From contig JAUMIR010000004.1 in the NCBI GenBank assembly GCA_030847615.1, positions 276,295,501 to 276,359,500 of the forward strand: a DNA stretch of 64,000 nt, written 5' to 3'. Below the pieces are notes generated by a model that did not search any database, was not told the DNA's origin, and worked only from the letters and a program-made list of their open reading frames with translations. Numbering within the stretch: position 1 is the stretch's first letter; each line of letters begins with the position of its first letter. Source of the stretch: Gambelia wislizenii. Lineage: Eukaryota > Chordata > Lepidosauria > Squamata > Crotaphytidae. Positions 12,501 through 25,033 of the stretch are shown in pieces. Position numbers and translations under genes: made by a program.

Positions 12501-14627
12501 TTTTGTATTACCTTGTATTACCTAAATTAATTATGTGGTTCTTTAGCTGGTGCCTGCAGAGTTTCAATTTATAATTTGCCATTTCCCCTGTCTGATATCA
12601 TTATTAACAATCCAAGGTGGCAATCCTGCACACACTTATTTAAGAATAAGCTTTATTGTGAGCTTTACTTCTAAGTAAACATGGATAGGATTGGGATCCA
12701 TGTTAAATCCAAATTAAAGTCAATGGAAGAAAAAAATCACGTAAAATCCTGATTTTTTTGTAGTAGTAGTAGCAACTTTATTAATGTTTAGACTATATGC
12801 AATTGGTATACAAAATAAATAAGTGCAATATAAAAGTGCTACATAAAATAAATAGCATCTAGATTGTGCATATTAAAAAAAAAAGATAAAGATAGAAAAT
12901 CTTTTATCTCCTGTCTGAGACTGACTCTAAGGTAACTCACAAGGTTTTTCTTTTTGCCCTGGCAGCAATGAAAATTGGGGTAAGATTTATTGATGATTTT
13001 TTTTGGTTGTTGCTATTTGCCAAAAAATCAATTTGAACTTATGGGGGCCCTATAAATCCTGATTGTGCAGTTTAACTGGTTTGTGGTTAGGACTCACCCC
13101 TATTGAAATTGGTACTGTGATTCAATGATGTCTCCAGTACAAAGTTAAAATATTTCATGTCTAGTGTAGCTATATATCCTTGACAAACAGATGAAAGATT
13201 AGGTTGCTTTAGAAAAACAAAACAAAAAAACAACTTCTACTGTTTCTTTTTTCATAAGTGAAGAAAATAAGTCTTTGGACAATAATAATAAAAACAATGG
13301 TTGTGTTTTAACAATTTGGCTTCAGAATATTTAAGAACCTCAAAAATGTTCAGAAATTCAAGTTTTCCCACTAAATGAATCAGGTCTCAGAAACAGGTTT
13401 ATCATTAACCATGACTGCAACATTCTACCTACCATCTCCAGAATTTTTACATAGATCTTGTTTACTTGTACTTTTGCTTAGTCACCAGATGGGGAAAAGA
13501 ATCTATAAATATTTGAGGAGTTCTTAATGATTTACTTGCCTGGGATAAGTCCAAATCAAGGAACCAATTACAGTGAATTAATGATAACGATAACTGGCAA
13601 AATGACCTAGCATTAAAGCAGATAGAATTATTTGTTTTTTAGAAGCTTTCACTTAAAATGTGTAGTTTTGGGTCCCATTATCTGTAACATCAGATGAGGC
13701 ACTTTCATAGAATGTGAAGCTAGTTTCTTCTCCAGTTAAATGTAAATGGGTGTAACTCAGGAGTGTCCATGGTTCCTTCTACTTCAAAGAATTCACAAAT
13801 GTAATTCTACTAACAAATTGGCAAGGTTACTGTGGATTGGACAACTATTTGTAGCTTTGGATAAATCCCAAAGTAGGGCTCTGTTTATTAAAGCCTTTGG
13901 GGCCTAAAGATTTACTCCAAAATGTCCATGCACATAGTTTTGAAACTTTTAAACATTTTAAACCTGTTTTTAACCTGCTAAATTTTAAAATGTTTTAGGT
14001 TAGTTTTTGGTTTAATTTCCCCACTGTTTGCTCAGCATGTTTATGGATTTCATTATTCCCAAAGCCTCAGAACTGGAAACTGACAACAAACTCTTAGGAA
14101 ATTAAACTCAACATCCCTTCAAAAATTGTTTTGGCTTTACAAATTAATGCAAGTATTTCTTTTAAAGAAATCTCTACTTTAGACATGTCAAAATATATTG
14201 GGAGGATCACATTCAAACAAGTAGCAAGAGCCCAACTCCTTGCTAAAATATCTAGAATGGAAAAGAAGACTTAAGATGTGATCTGAACAAGCCTGGGGTG
14301 TGTGTGTGCCAGTTTATTGGAAACTTACCAAACCTCCAGCATGATCCAAATGCCTACTAAAAGCTGCATGAAGGATAAGTTGTTGAGACATGCCCACCCC
14401 AGAATCATCCTAATATACTTGTGAAACACTGCATGGGTGTACAAATGGAGCCTCAAATCAGGCATTTTGAGATAGCATCAGATCTACAGGGTCCCAAGCT
14501 TCCTTGTTCCTTCAATGTGGCCACAGACTGGGCAGAAACTATGCCAGCCTGGAGGCATAGTGGCTACTAGTCATGACAACTATATATTTCTTCTACCATC
14601 TGAGGCAGTATGTCTCTCAATACTAGG
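12501..14627. other. Intergenic, nothing recognised
   Basis: AT-rich, no coding signal. Poly-A and TAG runs around 12760-12890 suggest the remains of old retroelements that I cannot name. Confidence 0.45.
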
Positions 14628-14820
14628 TGTTGTTGTATGGCTTCAAGTTGTTTCTGACCCTATCATAGGGTTTTCTTGGCAACATTTATTGGGGGGGGTG
14701 CCTTTGCCTCCCTCTGAGGATGACAGTGTGACTTGCCTAAGGTCACCCAGTGGGTTTCCATGATTCAAACCCTAGTCTCTGGTAAGTCCAACACTCAAAT
14801 CACTATACCACACTGGCTCT
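14628..14820 (-). mobile_element. tRNA-derived SINE
   Basis: Reverse complement of the same SINE: TTGTTGTATGGCTTCAAGT tail to ACTATACCACACTGGCT head. Confidence 0.8.
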
Positions 14821-17800
14821 CAATACCACATACAGGAAAACAAAAGTGGAAGGATACTTTTAAATTGTTTTTAATTCAGGACTATTTAAATTGGTTATTG
14901 TTGTGGGTTTTTTATTGATTTTAGCTGTAATCCTTTTTAATATGTTGTAAACCACTTTAGTCTCCTACTCTAGGAGAATAGCAGGATACAAACCAAATGA
15001 ATTATATTGTATTCATACCCCATTGTGCCCTTTCCATAGGCATCTGATTAGCCATTACAACAACAGAATGCTGGACTATGATATGAAAGTACATTGCTTT
15101 CAGGTTCTGTTTTCCCTTTTATTGGTGTCAATGGGAGGATTTTTTTAAAAAAAAGCCAGGAGAAAGAAAAATAATACCTCCTCTACCTCTGTGCTGTATA
15201 CAGTGAACTGATAGGGGATTAGAAAATAGTAGTTCTTCCACCATATAATTCTGCCATATTTACGACCACTCTGCTAGGAAGCAATTACTTACTGGAAAAT
15301 AAAAGCACTCCTCAATAGACAATGCTATTTCTCATTTGACACTGCATCTAGCAGGACTTTTTAAAAAGCTGGCAATTCAAACAGATCTATACTTGAAAAT
15401 GTGTAAGAATTAGTAGAACTGTGAATAACAACAGTTTCTGAAGTCTGAAGAAATTTGCTCTACTTTTTAAGATCAGCATGAAAAAGATGTCTAAATTACT
15501 CAGCTGGACCTAACAAGGGAGGGGTAAAAAGTTTAAGTATGCTTTTAGTCCGAATTTTACCACTTTTTTCTATTAACTAAATAGAAAGCACTGATGGATG
15601 ACAAGTTTTCAGAGGAAGCTGGTACCTCCTATAGTTGAAAACTGTTTCACTATTATGAAATGGAATGTTATTTAAGACACATATTTTGTACTTCTGTTTA
15701 ATAACAACCTAGTATATAGCAAAAGGAAACCACATATTACAGTGACCCCTAAAACTGTTATAACCCTTCCTGCTCTAGAAAGTCAAGAAACTCAAGGAAC
15801 ATAGCATTAATGTCTGTGATGACTTTGTTGACAACACTGTTCCTTTAAACCAAAGTTAAAATAGTTTGTATGGCTGCAAAGGGTGTGGAACACCAGGTGC
15901 TAGCCCTGCATAATCACCACTGTATATCAGTCTGCTGAGACCCAGAGTTTGTGTGGGTTGTAGAGAGTGGATTGTACATGTTTACCATGAGTAGTCACTA
16001 TATACTGTTGGAGATTGTTGAAGGAGTGTTTGCATATCTTGTATATATCCTGCAACAAGATAAAGAGCCTCCAAGGACTTTGGAAGAATCCAATGGTGTC
16101 TGTGCTTCATTTCAAGGTTGGTCAGTGCCAGATTGCCAAATACTGCTAGAGGGTTCTGTGCTTCTGCACTCTGCTGGTTTTAGCTACTGTTGGGGACAAG
16201 CACCTCAGGCAGTGCTGTTAGTTGGTGTCTCAGTGGGCCTAGTTATTGCATTTGTCACTGCACATTTTGCAGGATGCACAAGAGAGCCAACAGAATTGCC
16301 ATGTCAGTTTGCCAGCCAAAACAGAATTACTTCCCAGCATTGGAACAACTACAGAGGATACCAGGACTCATTAACTCAGCCACATCAGGTGATCTGAAGA
16401 AACAACAGTAGTCCTCATAGCTCTGTAAACTAATAAGCCACAGAGCCTCGCCTGTTTGGTTTAAAGCCTGAGCCTCAGCCCATCTCTGATCCCTTTTTCT
16501 TCTTCTGTCCTTTGAGGCTCATTTACTGCATGTTGAAGGGGAGTGTGTGCTTGTCATGGAAATAGGATGTAGGTAGTCAAAATCTGTCTTTGGACAGCAG
16601 AGACATACATTTCAATTCTTTGTTCAGGCAGCTCTTCCTTGTCTTTAATATTAATGATACCCTCCAGTTAAAAAAATTAAGAAACCAACCCTGTTTACCG
16701 AAGATATTTCTCTCATGTGCATCCATATGGTAAGCTACAGTCTAAAGATTATCTTTACAGCTATTACCTTTCATAAGTGTTGTGTTGGTTAGAGCCCAAC
16801 ACATCCTGTTCATAATTTTAGGTAGTTCTGTTTATGATTTACTATATTCTTTACATACAGTATTTGTAGCTACAGAATACCCAGGCGTACCATTCCCAAT
16901 ACAATTAGAGATCAAAGAATACAGTAAAAGATTTATCAATAAAATTTATTTGCCTAATTGAGATGTCAAACACAAATCTGATAAACACATAAACAGATAC
17001 ATTTAAATAAGTAAAAAGCATGAATGGCATACATTTACAATGGGGAAAATACAGACAACAGAAATTTGATCTTTAATTCCTAAATCCATGCACTTCTATA
17101 CTAAGCCAACAACATTTGTGTTGAAAATAAATTTAAAGGGGTTTTTACATCTTATTTTGAAGATGGTCAGGTATGGATGCAACATTAAACTGTAGTTTAG
17201 GCATTACATGCATGGGGTTTGGGCTTGTGTGTTTTCCTCTTCCTATGGTATGAAGTTGTCAGTTTCAATAACACCATTGAAACGAACCACAGCATGCCTG
17301 TGTTCAAACATAATGCTATGCTAGTTAAAAATGGAAGGGTCAATTTCTGACCAACTTGCAGCTTCTGACCTTGCAGGAGACGGGTTGGCACCCATGCTTG
17401 AGGACTGTTCATGTAACCCTAAAACATAGTTTAACTAAGTCCAAATACAGCCAATGGGTTGGATCCATATTCAGTTATATTCCAAGTCAACCCACTGAAG
17501 ACAATGGTCTAATGGTAGTCATTACTAACTTAAATCTCACCCATCTAAATTATATTAAATATATGACTAAATCTGGATCCAACCTAATATAAACTGACAA
17601 TTAGTGATAGAAACTGTGTCTCTGCAAGCTAGTACAACTTTCAAAAGCTAGCACAAAGGGCTTAGTAAATAAGCCATTCAAATAGATATATACTGATAAA
17701 AATTATAATAAAATTACATGAACAAAAGTATACAACCTTTCTAAGGGAAAATATTTAATTTATGAATCTTGATCTTATGCACAATTAATCAAAAGTAAGC

Positions 17801-19832
17801 TCCTCTGAGTTTACAGGAATTTATTCTCAAGTAATAACTTACAGGTTTTAAGTTTTATTTCCTTAAGTAATGATGAGTGAGTAGGTTGGTAGTTTTGCTC
17901 TCCGGGATGGGTTTTTCTAGTTGTCAGGATATGATTTCCAAAAAGTTCAAGTCAGCAAGGTTCAGCAGTTTTCTATGCGTGAACCCAAGTATCTCTACTA
18001 CAGAGGCAGTTCGGCTAAAGAGGTTAAAAAAAAAATCACAAAAAGCATTTCTAAAATCCCATGATACAAATATGGGGGCTTTAAAAATTCTTTTAGTGGC
18101 ATGGGAGCTGCTTATCTATAAACACCAGGTACTGCATCTAAATAACCCAAGATGGGTAGGGCCAATCATGTAGATTGGTTATCTTGTTGCAGCTCCCAGT
18201 CATGCATGACTACTCATAGTAAAGCATTCGTTATGAGGTAAAAAAATGTTGAAAGGCTTTCTATATTGGTGAAAAACTGCTCCTTTCATATCAAGGCCAG
18301 GAGTGGTGATGACTGTACCTGTGCAATTTTCTGCACATTAAAATTTTTGAAGAATTTACAATTTCTGTAACCCAAATGATTAGAAGGCATCTGAAACTTT
18401 CTGTATACAATGAATAATGGGCAAATAGTCTATTTGAAGTTCTTATATCAACACTAACTCACTCTAGTCAAAGAGATTGTTTGTATTAGACAAGATAGGG
18501 TATTTTAGCTTTCATGGTTATATGATGTGTATGGATGACTTATTGCATGCTAATGTAGGTAAAGGTCAAACGATTCCCCGTTTCCCTCCCAATATATTGC
18601 TGATAGGATTTTGCAGAGCTTTGTCTATGCAGTCTGCGCAGCTCACTCTCCCCTGCTGTGGCTGGCACCAAAATTTCCAATTGTGTGCTACCCAGAAAAA
18701 ATTGGGAGCTGAGAAAATGGATTTATGGACACAACCCAAGTAAACTGTGTCAAACACATAGAAATCCCATGTAGATTAAGCTTTACACATAAATGTCAAC
18801 TTTCTCTGAAAATTATTGCTTGAAAAATTAGTGCTGTAATCCAAACTTCATATATATAATATTGACTGTTGTCAAAAGACAAACAGGATAATGATGCCTT
18901 TAGGTGTACTTGCGCTATTTTCAGAATATGCCTACATGGGGGAAAAGTGCAACTGACATACATATTTAAGAAAACTACTCAAGTTGTACTGTATTTCTTC
19001 AATATATAGTGAAGAAAATGTATGGTTTGGAGAATCAGTTTCCCCAATAATGAAAACCCTATTAGTTAAGTATCAGCAATATGAACTTGCTAATGTTATC
19101 AATACATAGTTAATGATTTTTTAAATAAAGTCATTTAACATTGTACCATGAATATGTGAGGGGGCCAAAGCAAGTTTGTTTCACCACAGCTTAATTTCAC
19201 ATCCTTCCCAAAAGGGGAGAAGGTTTTGACATATTCTTCTCAATGTATGTGTACACAAAGATTACATCCCAGGAGTCAAAAAAGTCTTACAGATATAGTC
19301 TTGGTCTTCGGCACTGATGCAAAACATGCCTTCAAATAAAATATTTGCACATTTCAGATCAAATGTATGGTGCAGTATGGCTACAAAGTCCTGCCTTCTT
19401 GAAAATTGAGAAGTTGACATATACGGGAAGGGAAGCTTCTCATGGCATAACAGATTGGGGTTGACTCTTATTAGAGTGAGTGTACTAAAAGCTGCAATTT
19501 CCCCACTTGCTTGCCACTTTTACTTGCATTATTTTGAACATAATGGCTTCAAAGTCTTGAACAAACAGAACTCTCATACTGTCACTTCAAAAGGAAGATA
19601 TCTGCAAGGTTGCCTTCCATTTCTATAAAAGTAGCATGGCAACACCAGGTGCTTTTCTTGCAGCAGATACTCCTTCAAAGATCTGTTTACCCTGATGAAC
19701 TGTAAAGCCAACTTGCTAGCATGAGTAACAAAAACAAAGACAAGCTCATATGTAGGACAAGCCAATAGAAAGGCAAACCAGAAAAGTCAACAAATAAGTG
19801 TCACAATTGAGCATACATGTGATTTGTAATCC
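14821..19832. other. Intergenic; may include the RNF4-like 3' UTR near its right end
   Basis: A 148-codon open frame at 15951-16397 has no recognisable domain, and its surroundings (15840-16400) look like an old, unidentified retroelement or LTR. The rest is AT-rich with no repeat termini seen. Minus-strand AATAAA signals near 17845 and 16938 could end a long RNF4-like transcript. Confidence 0.4.
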
Positions 19833-19838
19833 TTTATT
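19833..19838 (-). terminator. Candidate polyadenylation signal of the RNF4-like gene
   Basis: TTTATT on the plus strand is AATAAA on the minus strand, about 75 bases after the stop codon. It would give a very short 3' UTR. Further AATAAA signals lie downstream on the minus strand, for example near 17845 and 16938, so a longer UTR is possible. Confidence 0.35.
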
Positions 19839-19911
19839 GTTTGCAGTATTAAAAGTTTATATGGCATCCATCAAAGGTCAATTCAGATTCTTTGGAGAAG
19901 AATCTAAAGCT

Positions 19912-20760
19912 TCATATATAAATTGGATGATACTGTTTGTAACCAAGTTTCTTCCTACAAGTTGGGCAAGAATTAACATTTCTTAGAGAATCCCGGAGGC
20001 ACTGACTACAGAAAACATGACCGCACTTTGTTGACACAATGAGCCGTCCACTCTGTACAATTTCTGAGTATCCATCCATGCAAATTGGGCAACTCACAGT
20101 ACCTGAACGTCGTGTACTTGAAATTCCATCTTCCAGCAATTCCAATTCCCTGGGCAATGTATTAGTCAACACTACATCATTATCTCTTGGTTCATCATCA
20201 TCACTGCTTAATACACAGCTATCAGGGAGCTGCTGGCTTCTTAATTGTTGGTTTTGCTGTTGACAAACATTTTCTTCAACTATAACAATGGAATCATTGT
20301 GTGTCAGATCAACTACGACTGGGTCTGAAGACTCGCAAGTGAGGTCTACTACTTCTTCACAAGGATTTTCTTCAAGATCAATAGGTTCTACTTGTGAGGC
20401 ACCGTCAGCAGCTAAAGTGGTTATTCTACTTTGCTTGCGAGTTTGTCTAGAATTAATTGTTCCTCCACAGCGCTTTTTGGGAATCTCACTCTTCCCCATC
20501 CTTTCACTGGAAATAGATGGTATGGCTGTGTCAGTTGCTAACAGAAGACCATTTTCAGTGCTAGGAGAAGCACTGGCAGACGTTTGTAAGGAGAAGCCCA
20601 CAGAAGAGGTAGATGGGGATGAGGAGGAAAAGGTGATGGTTGAAGAAGGGGCCACAGACTTCACCTCCAAACCATCAACTAGATTTGATGAAACAAGACC
20701 AGTAGTCCTCTTGTTCTTCCTGCGCTTGGTACCACAACGCTTGGAATCTGTTGGGCTCAT
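19912..20760 (-). CDS. RNF4-like SUMO-targeted E3 ubiquitin ligase, single coding exon
   Basis: The intact frame gives 282 residues. From about residue 94 it aligns with RNF4, the nuclear ligase that ubiquitinates poly-SUMO-modified proteins. Four SUMO-interaction motifs are present: PIDL at 126-129, VVDL at 137-140, VVVDL at 148-152 and IVIV at 158-161. An acidic SSDDDE patch lies at 185-190. The RING has all eight zinc ligands (C224, C227, C246, H248, C251, C254, C265, C268) and the terminal HPIYI tail used in RING dimer activity. Two things differ from RNF4: about 90 extra Ser-rich N-terminal residues with a basic KRRKNKR, and replacement of the arginine-rich motif after the SIMs by a Gln-rich stretch (166-177). 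The start is the ATG at 20760, because an in-frame TGA lies 27 bases upstream. The absence of coding introns suggests a retrocopy-derived paralog that stayed under selection, with a splice acceptor at 20801. Confidence 0.88.
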   Translation of the reverse strand: MSPTDSKRCGTKRRKNKRTTGLVSSNLVDGLEVKSVAPSSTITFSSSSPSTSSVGFSLQTSASASPSTENGLLLATDTAIPSISSERMGKSEIPKKRCGGTINSRQTRKQSRITTLAADGASQVEPIDLEENPCEEVVDLTCESSDPVVVDLTHNDSIVIVEENVCQQQNQQLRSQQLPDSCVLSSDDDEPRDNDVVLTNTLPRELELLEDGISSTRRSGTVSCPICMDGYSEIVQSGRLIVSTKCGHVFCSQCLRDSLRNVNSCPTCRKKLGYKQYHPIYI

Positions 20761-20800
20761 TGTATGTAGAGGCGGGAAACACCACACTCAAATTAGCAGC
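20761..20800 (-). other. 5' UTR part of the RNF4-like coding exon, with splice acceptor
   Basis: On the minus strand a T-rich tract ending in TTATTCCTAG precedes 40 bases of leader and the ATG. It reads as a good 3' splice site, implying at least one upstream non-coding exon and therefore a transcribed, spliced gene. Confidence 0.6.
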
Positions 20801-21110
20801 CTAGGAATAAGAAAAAAATATGTAATAATTTCTGACACCAAAACCCAATAGCCAATGTCTGCATACATATTCCCAAGCAATAAGCAACAAAACCATAGAT
20901 CTCTATCCATTCATATTGATATACGAGGGTACCTTTTAAGCAGCCTACTTCCTATCCCTCCTAACACTCTTTGGTTAGATATCTGTGTGGCTCTTCTCCA
21001 CATTTTTATTCTGTGCTGTATATAGAACATCTGCTATTATGTTAAAGCCTTGGTGCAATTCTGCCCAGCGTGGATTCTACAGACTCTTTGGAAGCTGAAA
21101 TATATAAGTA

Positions 21111-22189
21111 CAGTGGGCCCTCGTTATCTGTGGGTGTGGTATTTACAGATTTCAGCATCTGTGGTTAGAAATGAATAAATAATCATTTTTTTTAACCTGT
21201 GACAGACTGTAGCCTGAATAAGAAACAGTCTCAGGGTAGTAATATAGACTATGGTGGCAAGGCTCATGTACCAGGCACACATTCTCCCTGCATTAGCGGT
21301 TGTGATTTTGCTCTTTCCTTCAAAAGGCAGAAGTTGCATCCTGCATTCTCCCAGCAGGAACGATGTGCATCTGGTGATAACGGCTTACTACCACCATTGT
21401 CTCCCCTCACACCTTGGTTCCTGGAAAGCAATCCCACCTTCTTGGATGGGGAAGCAGTGGCACCAAGCACCTGGTGATCAGGTGCAAGCCTCCGCTTCCT
21501 CCCTTGGTTCCTGGAAGGAAATCCCATCAGCATCTAGCAATCAGGACTTTAGCCTCTGTTGCCCCTCCCAGTTCATGGAAGGCAATCCAACGAGAGGCTT
21601 GGTGATCAGGGCTTTAGCCTCCACTTCTCCCTCCACACACTTGGCTTCTGGAGGCAAACCCCATCAAGCACCTGGTGGGATTTCCTTCCAGGAGCTAGGT
21701 AGGAAGGAGCAGGAAGCAGAGGCTAAAGTGCCGATCACTGGGCGCTTAGTGGAATTTCCTTCCAGGAGGCAAAGCAGGCAGAGGAGCAAAGGATAAAGCT
21801 CCGATCACCAGGCACTTGCCGCTGCTGCCTCCCCTGCCAGGCCTTTGGTAGGGTTGCTTTCCAGGAGTCAAGGGGTGGGGTGGGGGTGAAAATGGTGGTG
21901 GCAACCCTCGACCACCAGGCACACATTGTTCCTGCTTCCTGCTAGTAGAATGCGGGCTGCAACTTCTGCCTTTTAAAGGAAAGAGCAGAATCTCAGCTGC
22001 CAAATCAGGAAGAAAATGTGCCTGGTACATCAGCCTTGCCGCTTCCACTACCCTGGGATAACTTCTCAGCCTGGCTACAGTCGGTCACAGGTAATTTCAA
22101 ATTTTCAATAGTGACTTGTGCATCCATGGCTTTTCTTATCTGTGGGAGGATCCTGGAACCCAAACCCCACAGATACCAAGGGACCACTG
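21111..22189 (+). mobile_element. Pogo/Tigger-like non-autonomous DNA transposon
   Basis: Inverted termini CAGTGGGCCCTCGTTATCTGTG and its counterpart ...CAGATACCAAGGGACCACTG are flanked by TA dinucleotides. The ~1.08-kb interior has no transposase and is built of roughly mirrored GC-richer blocks (TTCCTGGAAGGAAATCCCA / TGGAATTTCCTTCCAGGAGG). Confidence 0.75.
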
Positions 22190-23702
22190 TATATATACCT
22201 ACTGAACGCATAAGCAAACTATATTATGTGAAGTCAGAAATAAACCTGTTTTCCCACTGAGCCAGCAGTAATTACAACTGAAAGTCTACAAATGTTAATG
22301 ACAAGTGCCAACAAAACTATTTAACCTTAATTTAAAATAGTAAATAAAATTAAGATGGGAACAGAAGCTTTAGATTTACTGTCGTCACCAACATACCTAG
22401 ATATTTTAGATTTTTAAAAAATCACAGAGCCAAGACATTGAGTTTTGAACTGCATAAGAACTCATTGAAAATGAAAATCCTAACCTAACACTTGATAGGA
22501 TAGAATATTAGAACTTATGGCATCTCAAAAATATCCCATGGACACTCCCCCTTCCACTAATGCCCTTCATCTGGTACTATTCGTAAGCACACTAGAGGAA
22601 AATACATAGCACACATCACACAATGAATGGAGAATATTCAGACAAAATCCTACAGAGTAGCCTTGCTTTTTTCCCTAAATAGCTGAGAAAAAGATATTTT
22701 AAAGAACTTTTGAGAAATTTCAGTTCGGTTCTAGCTACTGTTTGTAATTAAAGCTATCTTTTGGTTTCTTGAGGTTTTCCTCTGCTTGAAAAAGGCTTGT
22801 TTTTCTTCATTCTCAAGGCACATCTTTTTAATGTTTTTGAACTTATCTTATTGTTTTAAGTTGGCCAGCAGGTCTTGTGTTGTTTCTATCACATATTTCT
22901 CAATTATTGTGTGATATTATCTCTTTTGCAATATGGAAGGTATGCACACTTCCTAATAGGAAAAGGTCCCATGGAAAGAAGTTACCTGACAACATCTTTC
23001 ATAGTGGTTTAGCTCAGTGTTCTTCTGCTACCAGATTAGATAATTGGCACGGCTCCCCCTCTCATGTGACAAGGACCAGTGCCTTATTTGTGCCCACTGA
23101 CTACAGCTGTTTTCTCCCTTTTGAGAAACTTGGTGCAGACTGGAAGCAGTCCACAGATGACAAGCAGCACAGCTTTAGCTGAAGCATGGAAAGCTAGTGA
23201 GGCTACAGACTGAGAGTAATCACTGTTCAGTTGAAAACAGAATACCCACCCCTCATCCACCTCATAAGTAAAATAAGTGCAGGAATCTCATCTATTAATG
23301 TTTCTTCAGAATTTTCTTCTCCTTTGAAAAGAACACCAGTTGATATTTACAGGGCTGAACCACTGACAAGAGCTTGGACATAAAAATGGCTATAATTTCC
23401 ATGAACCAAAAATATGCACTATTGATAAACAGAAATAAAACTTAGAGCCTTTAGAGCATTTGCTGTTGTGCAACATGGAATAATCATTGCAGAAGTTGTT
23501 GATAGATTCACCAATTCAGAGTGTAGTACCTTACGGTACTACATACTGTAAGCTCGTATTTTGTAAACAATTTTTCCAAACCAATATAACTCTCAAGGAA
23601 CAAGTGTGGTCCTATGCCTACACAATGTGTCAAAGATACAAGGTACAGTATTGTTGTCACTGCGTTTTTAGGTAGTCTTCAAGTGCAGCTTCGAATACGA
23701 TA
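22190..23702. other. Intergenic, nothing recognised
   Basis: AT-rich sequence between two Tigger-like elements, with no coding signal. If the RNF4-like leader is spliced from 32 kb, this is intron. Confidence 0.5.
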
Positions 23703-24028
23703 CAGGTTGAATATCCCTTATCTGGAATTGGGAAATCCAAAATAATCCAAAATTGTCCACAAGGGTGGGCGAGATAGCGATACCTTTGTTTTCTGATGGC
23801 TCAATGTACACAAACTTTGTTTCATGCACAAAATTAAAAATATTGTGTATAAAATTACCTTCAGGCTATGTATCTAAGGTGTATATGAAACATAAATGAA
23901 TTTCATGTTCAGACTTGGGTCAATTCTCTAAGATCTCATTATGTATATGCAAGTATTCAAAAAAAAAAAAATCCAAAATACACAACACTTCTGGTCCCAA
24001 GCATTTCAGATGAGGGATACTCAATCTG
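23703..24028 (+). mobile_element. Tigger-like MITE
   Basis: Starts CAGGTTGAATATCCCTTATCTG and ends GATGAGGGATACTCAATCTG with TA on both sides. This terminus is characteristic of pogo/Tigger-derived repeats of vertebrates. Confidence 0.8.
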
Positions 24029-25033
24029 TATAGTGAGTACAGTACATACAAATGTAAGATGGCATGGTTTTGAAGGTTCAATAGCAGTTCAAAACACAGT
24101 GGATTGAATAAATCAGATCTCCTATTCTACACCAGAGGCATGTGATCTGTCTCTGTTGGGTATCATAGTGGGCATCACCCTGAACCTTAAGAAGCAAATT
24201 TGTGAGACTGTAAGGCTGTAATGCAAGCACCCACCAGAAAGTATGCTCAATTCCAACAATTTGTCAAATGTTTTTGGAAGTCTTATGAGAATGCTCCACA
24301 TATCATGTTTGTTTGGACCCATTTGTTTCTTCAGTAACCAAAGTATACAGCAAAATACTGCATACAATCTCAATAAAGATAGAAGTATCTTCTGAAAGCT
24401 GGAAGTCTTTATTCGAGATACCATATCTATTGTCAACAAAATTGTAATCAGAGGAGAGACAGAGAGGTGATGGTTGTCTTTCTAAGATCTTGCTTTCACC
24501 CATAAGCTTTTAATGACGTCATTAAGAGGCAGCCACCCCTGCTCATGTGCTGAGGATATGCAAATTAACGTAGCTGGGAAGATCCCCCCCACACAAAGTC
24601 CTAGAAATGTGTGGAACTCTATTTTCCTGAAAAGGAAGGTACAACTTTAAGAGGCTCACATTTGCCAATCACTCTGCTAAAAAAAAAAAAAAAAAAAAAA
24701 GGAAAAAGGAGCATTGGTCTTATTGTTTTTTCCCCCAGTGGTGGAGGTGGAAACATCCTGTCATGGGTTGTTCCTCCTCATTGCTCTGGTAAGGAGGAAA
24801 TAGACTTCGAGGGAAACACTATTAGGTGGAGCAACTCTCACACTCCCTCAGTCCATGTTACAACAAAGACTTAGCAAAAAAAATGAAAAAACTACTCCAG
24901 TATAAAGTAAACAATATAGAGAAATTCTCCCACATTCAAATAATGTTCACTAATCACAATCACACTACCCATATCAGTACTAAGGAGCTGCTCCCCTCAG
25001 TTCTGTATAGGTGGGCAAACTGTCACATATCAT

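Noticed and set aside
15951..16397. 148-codon open frame
   Set aside because: No domain, start context or splice signals that make a gene likely. The surroundings look like an old unidentified retroelement, but terminal repeats could not be defined.
20787..20787. Upstream non-ATG (GTG) start for the RNF4-like protein
   Set aside because: An in-frame TGA lies directly before it and the ATG at 20760 gives a normal start; the GTG would sit in the spliced leader.
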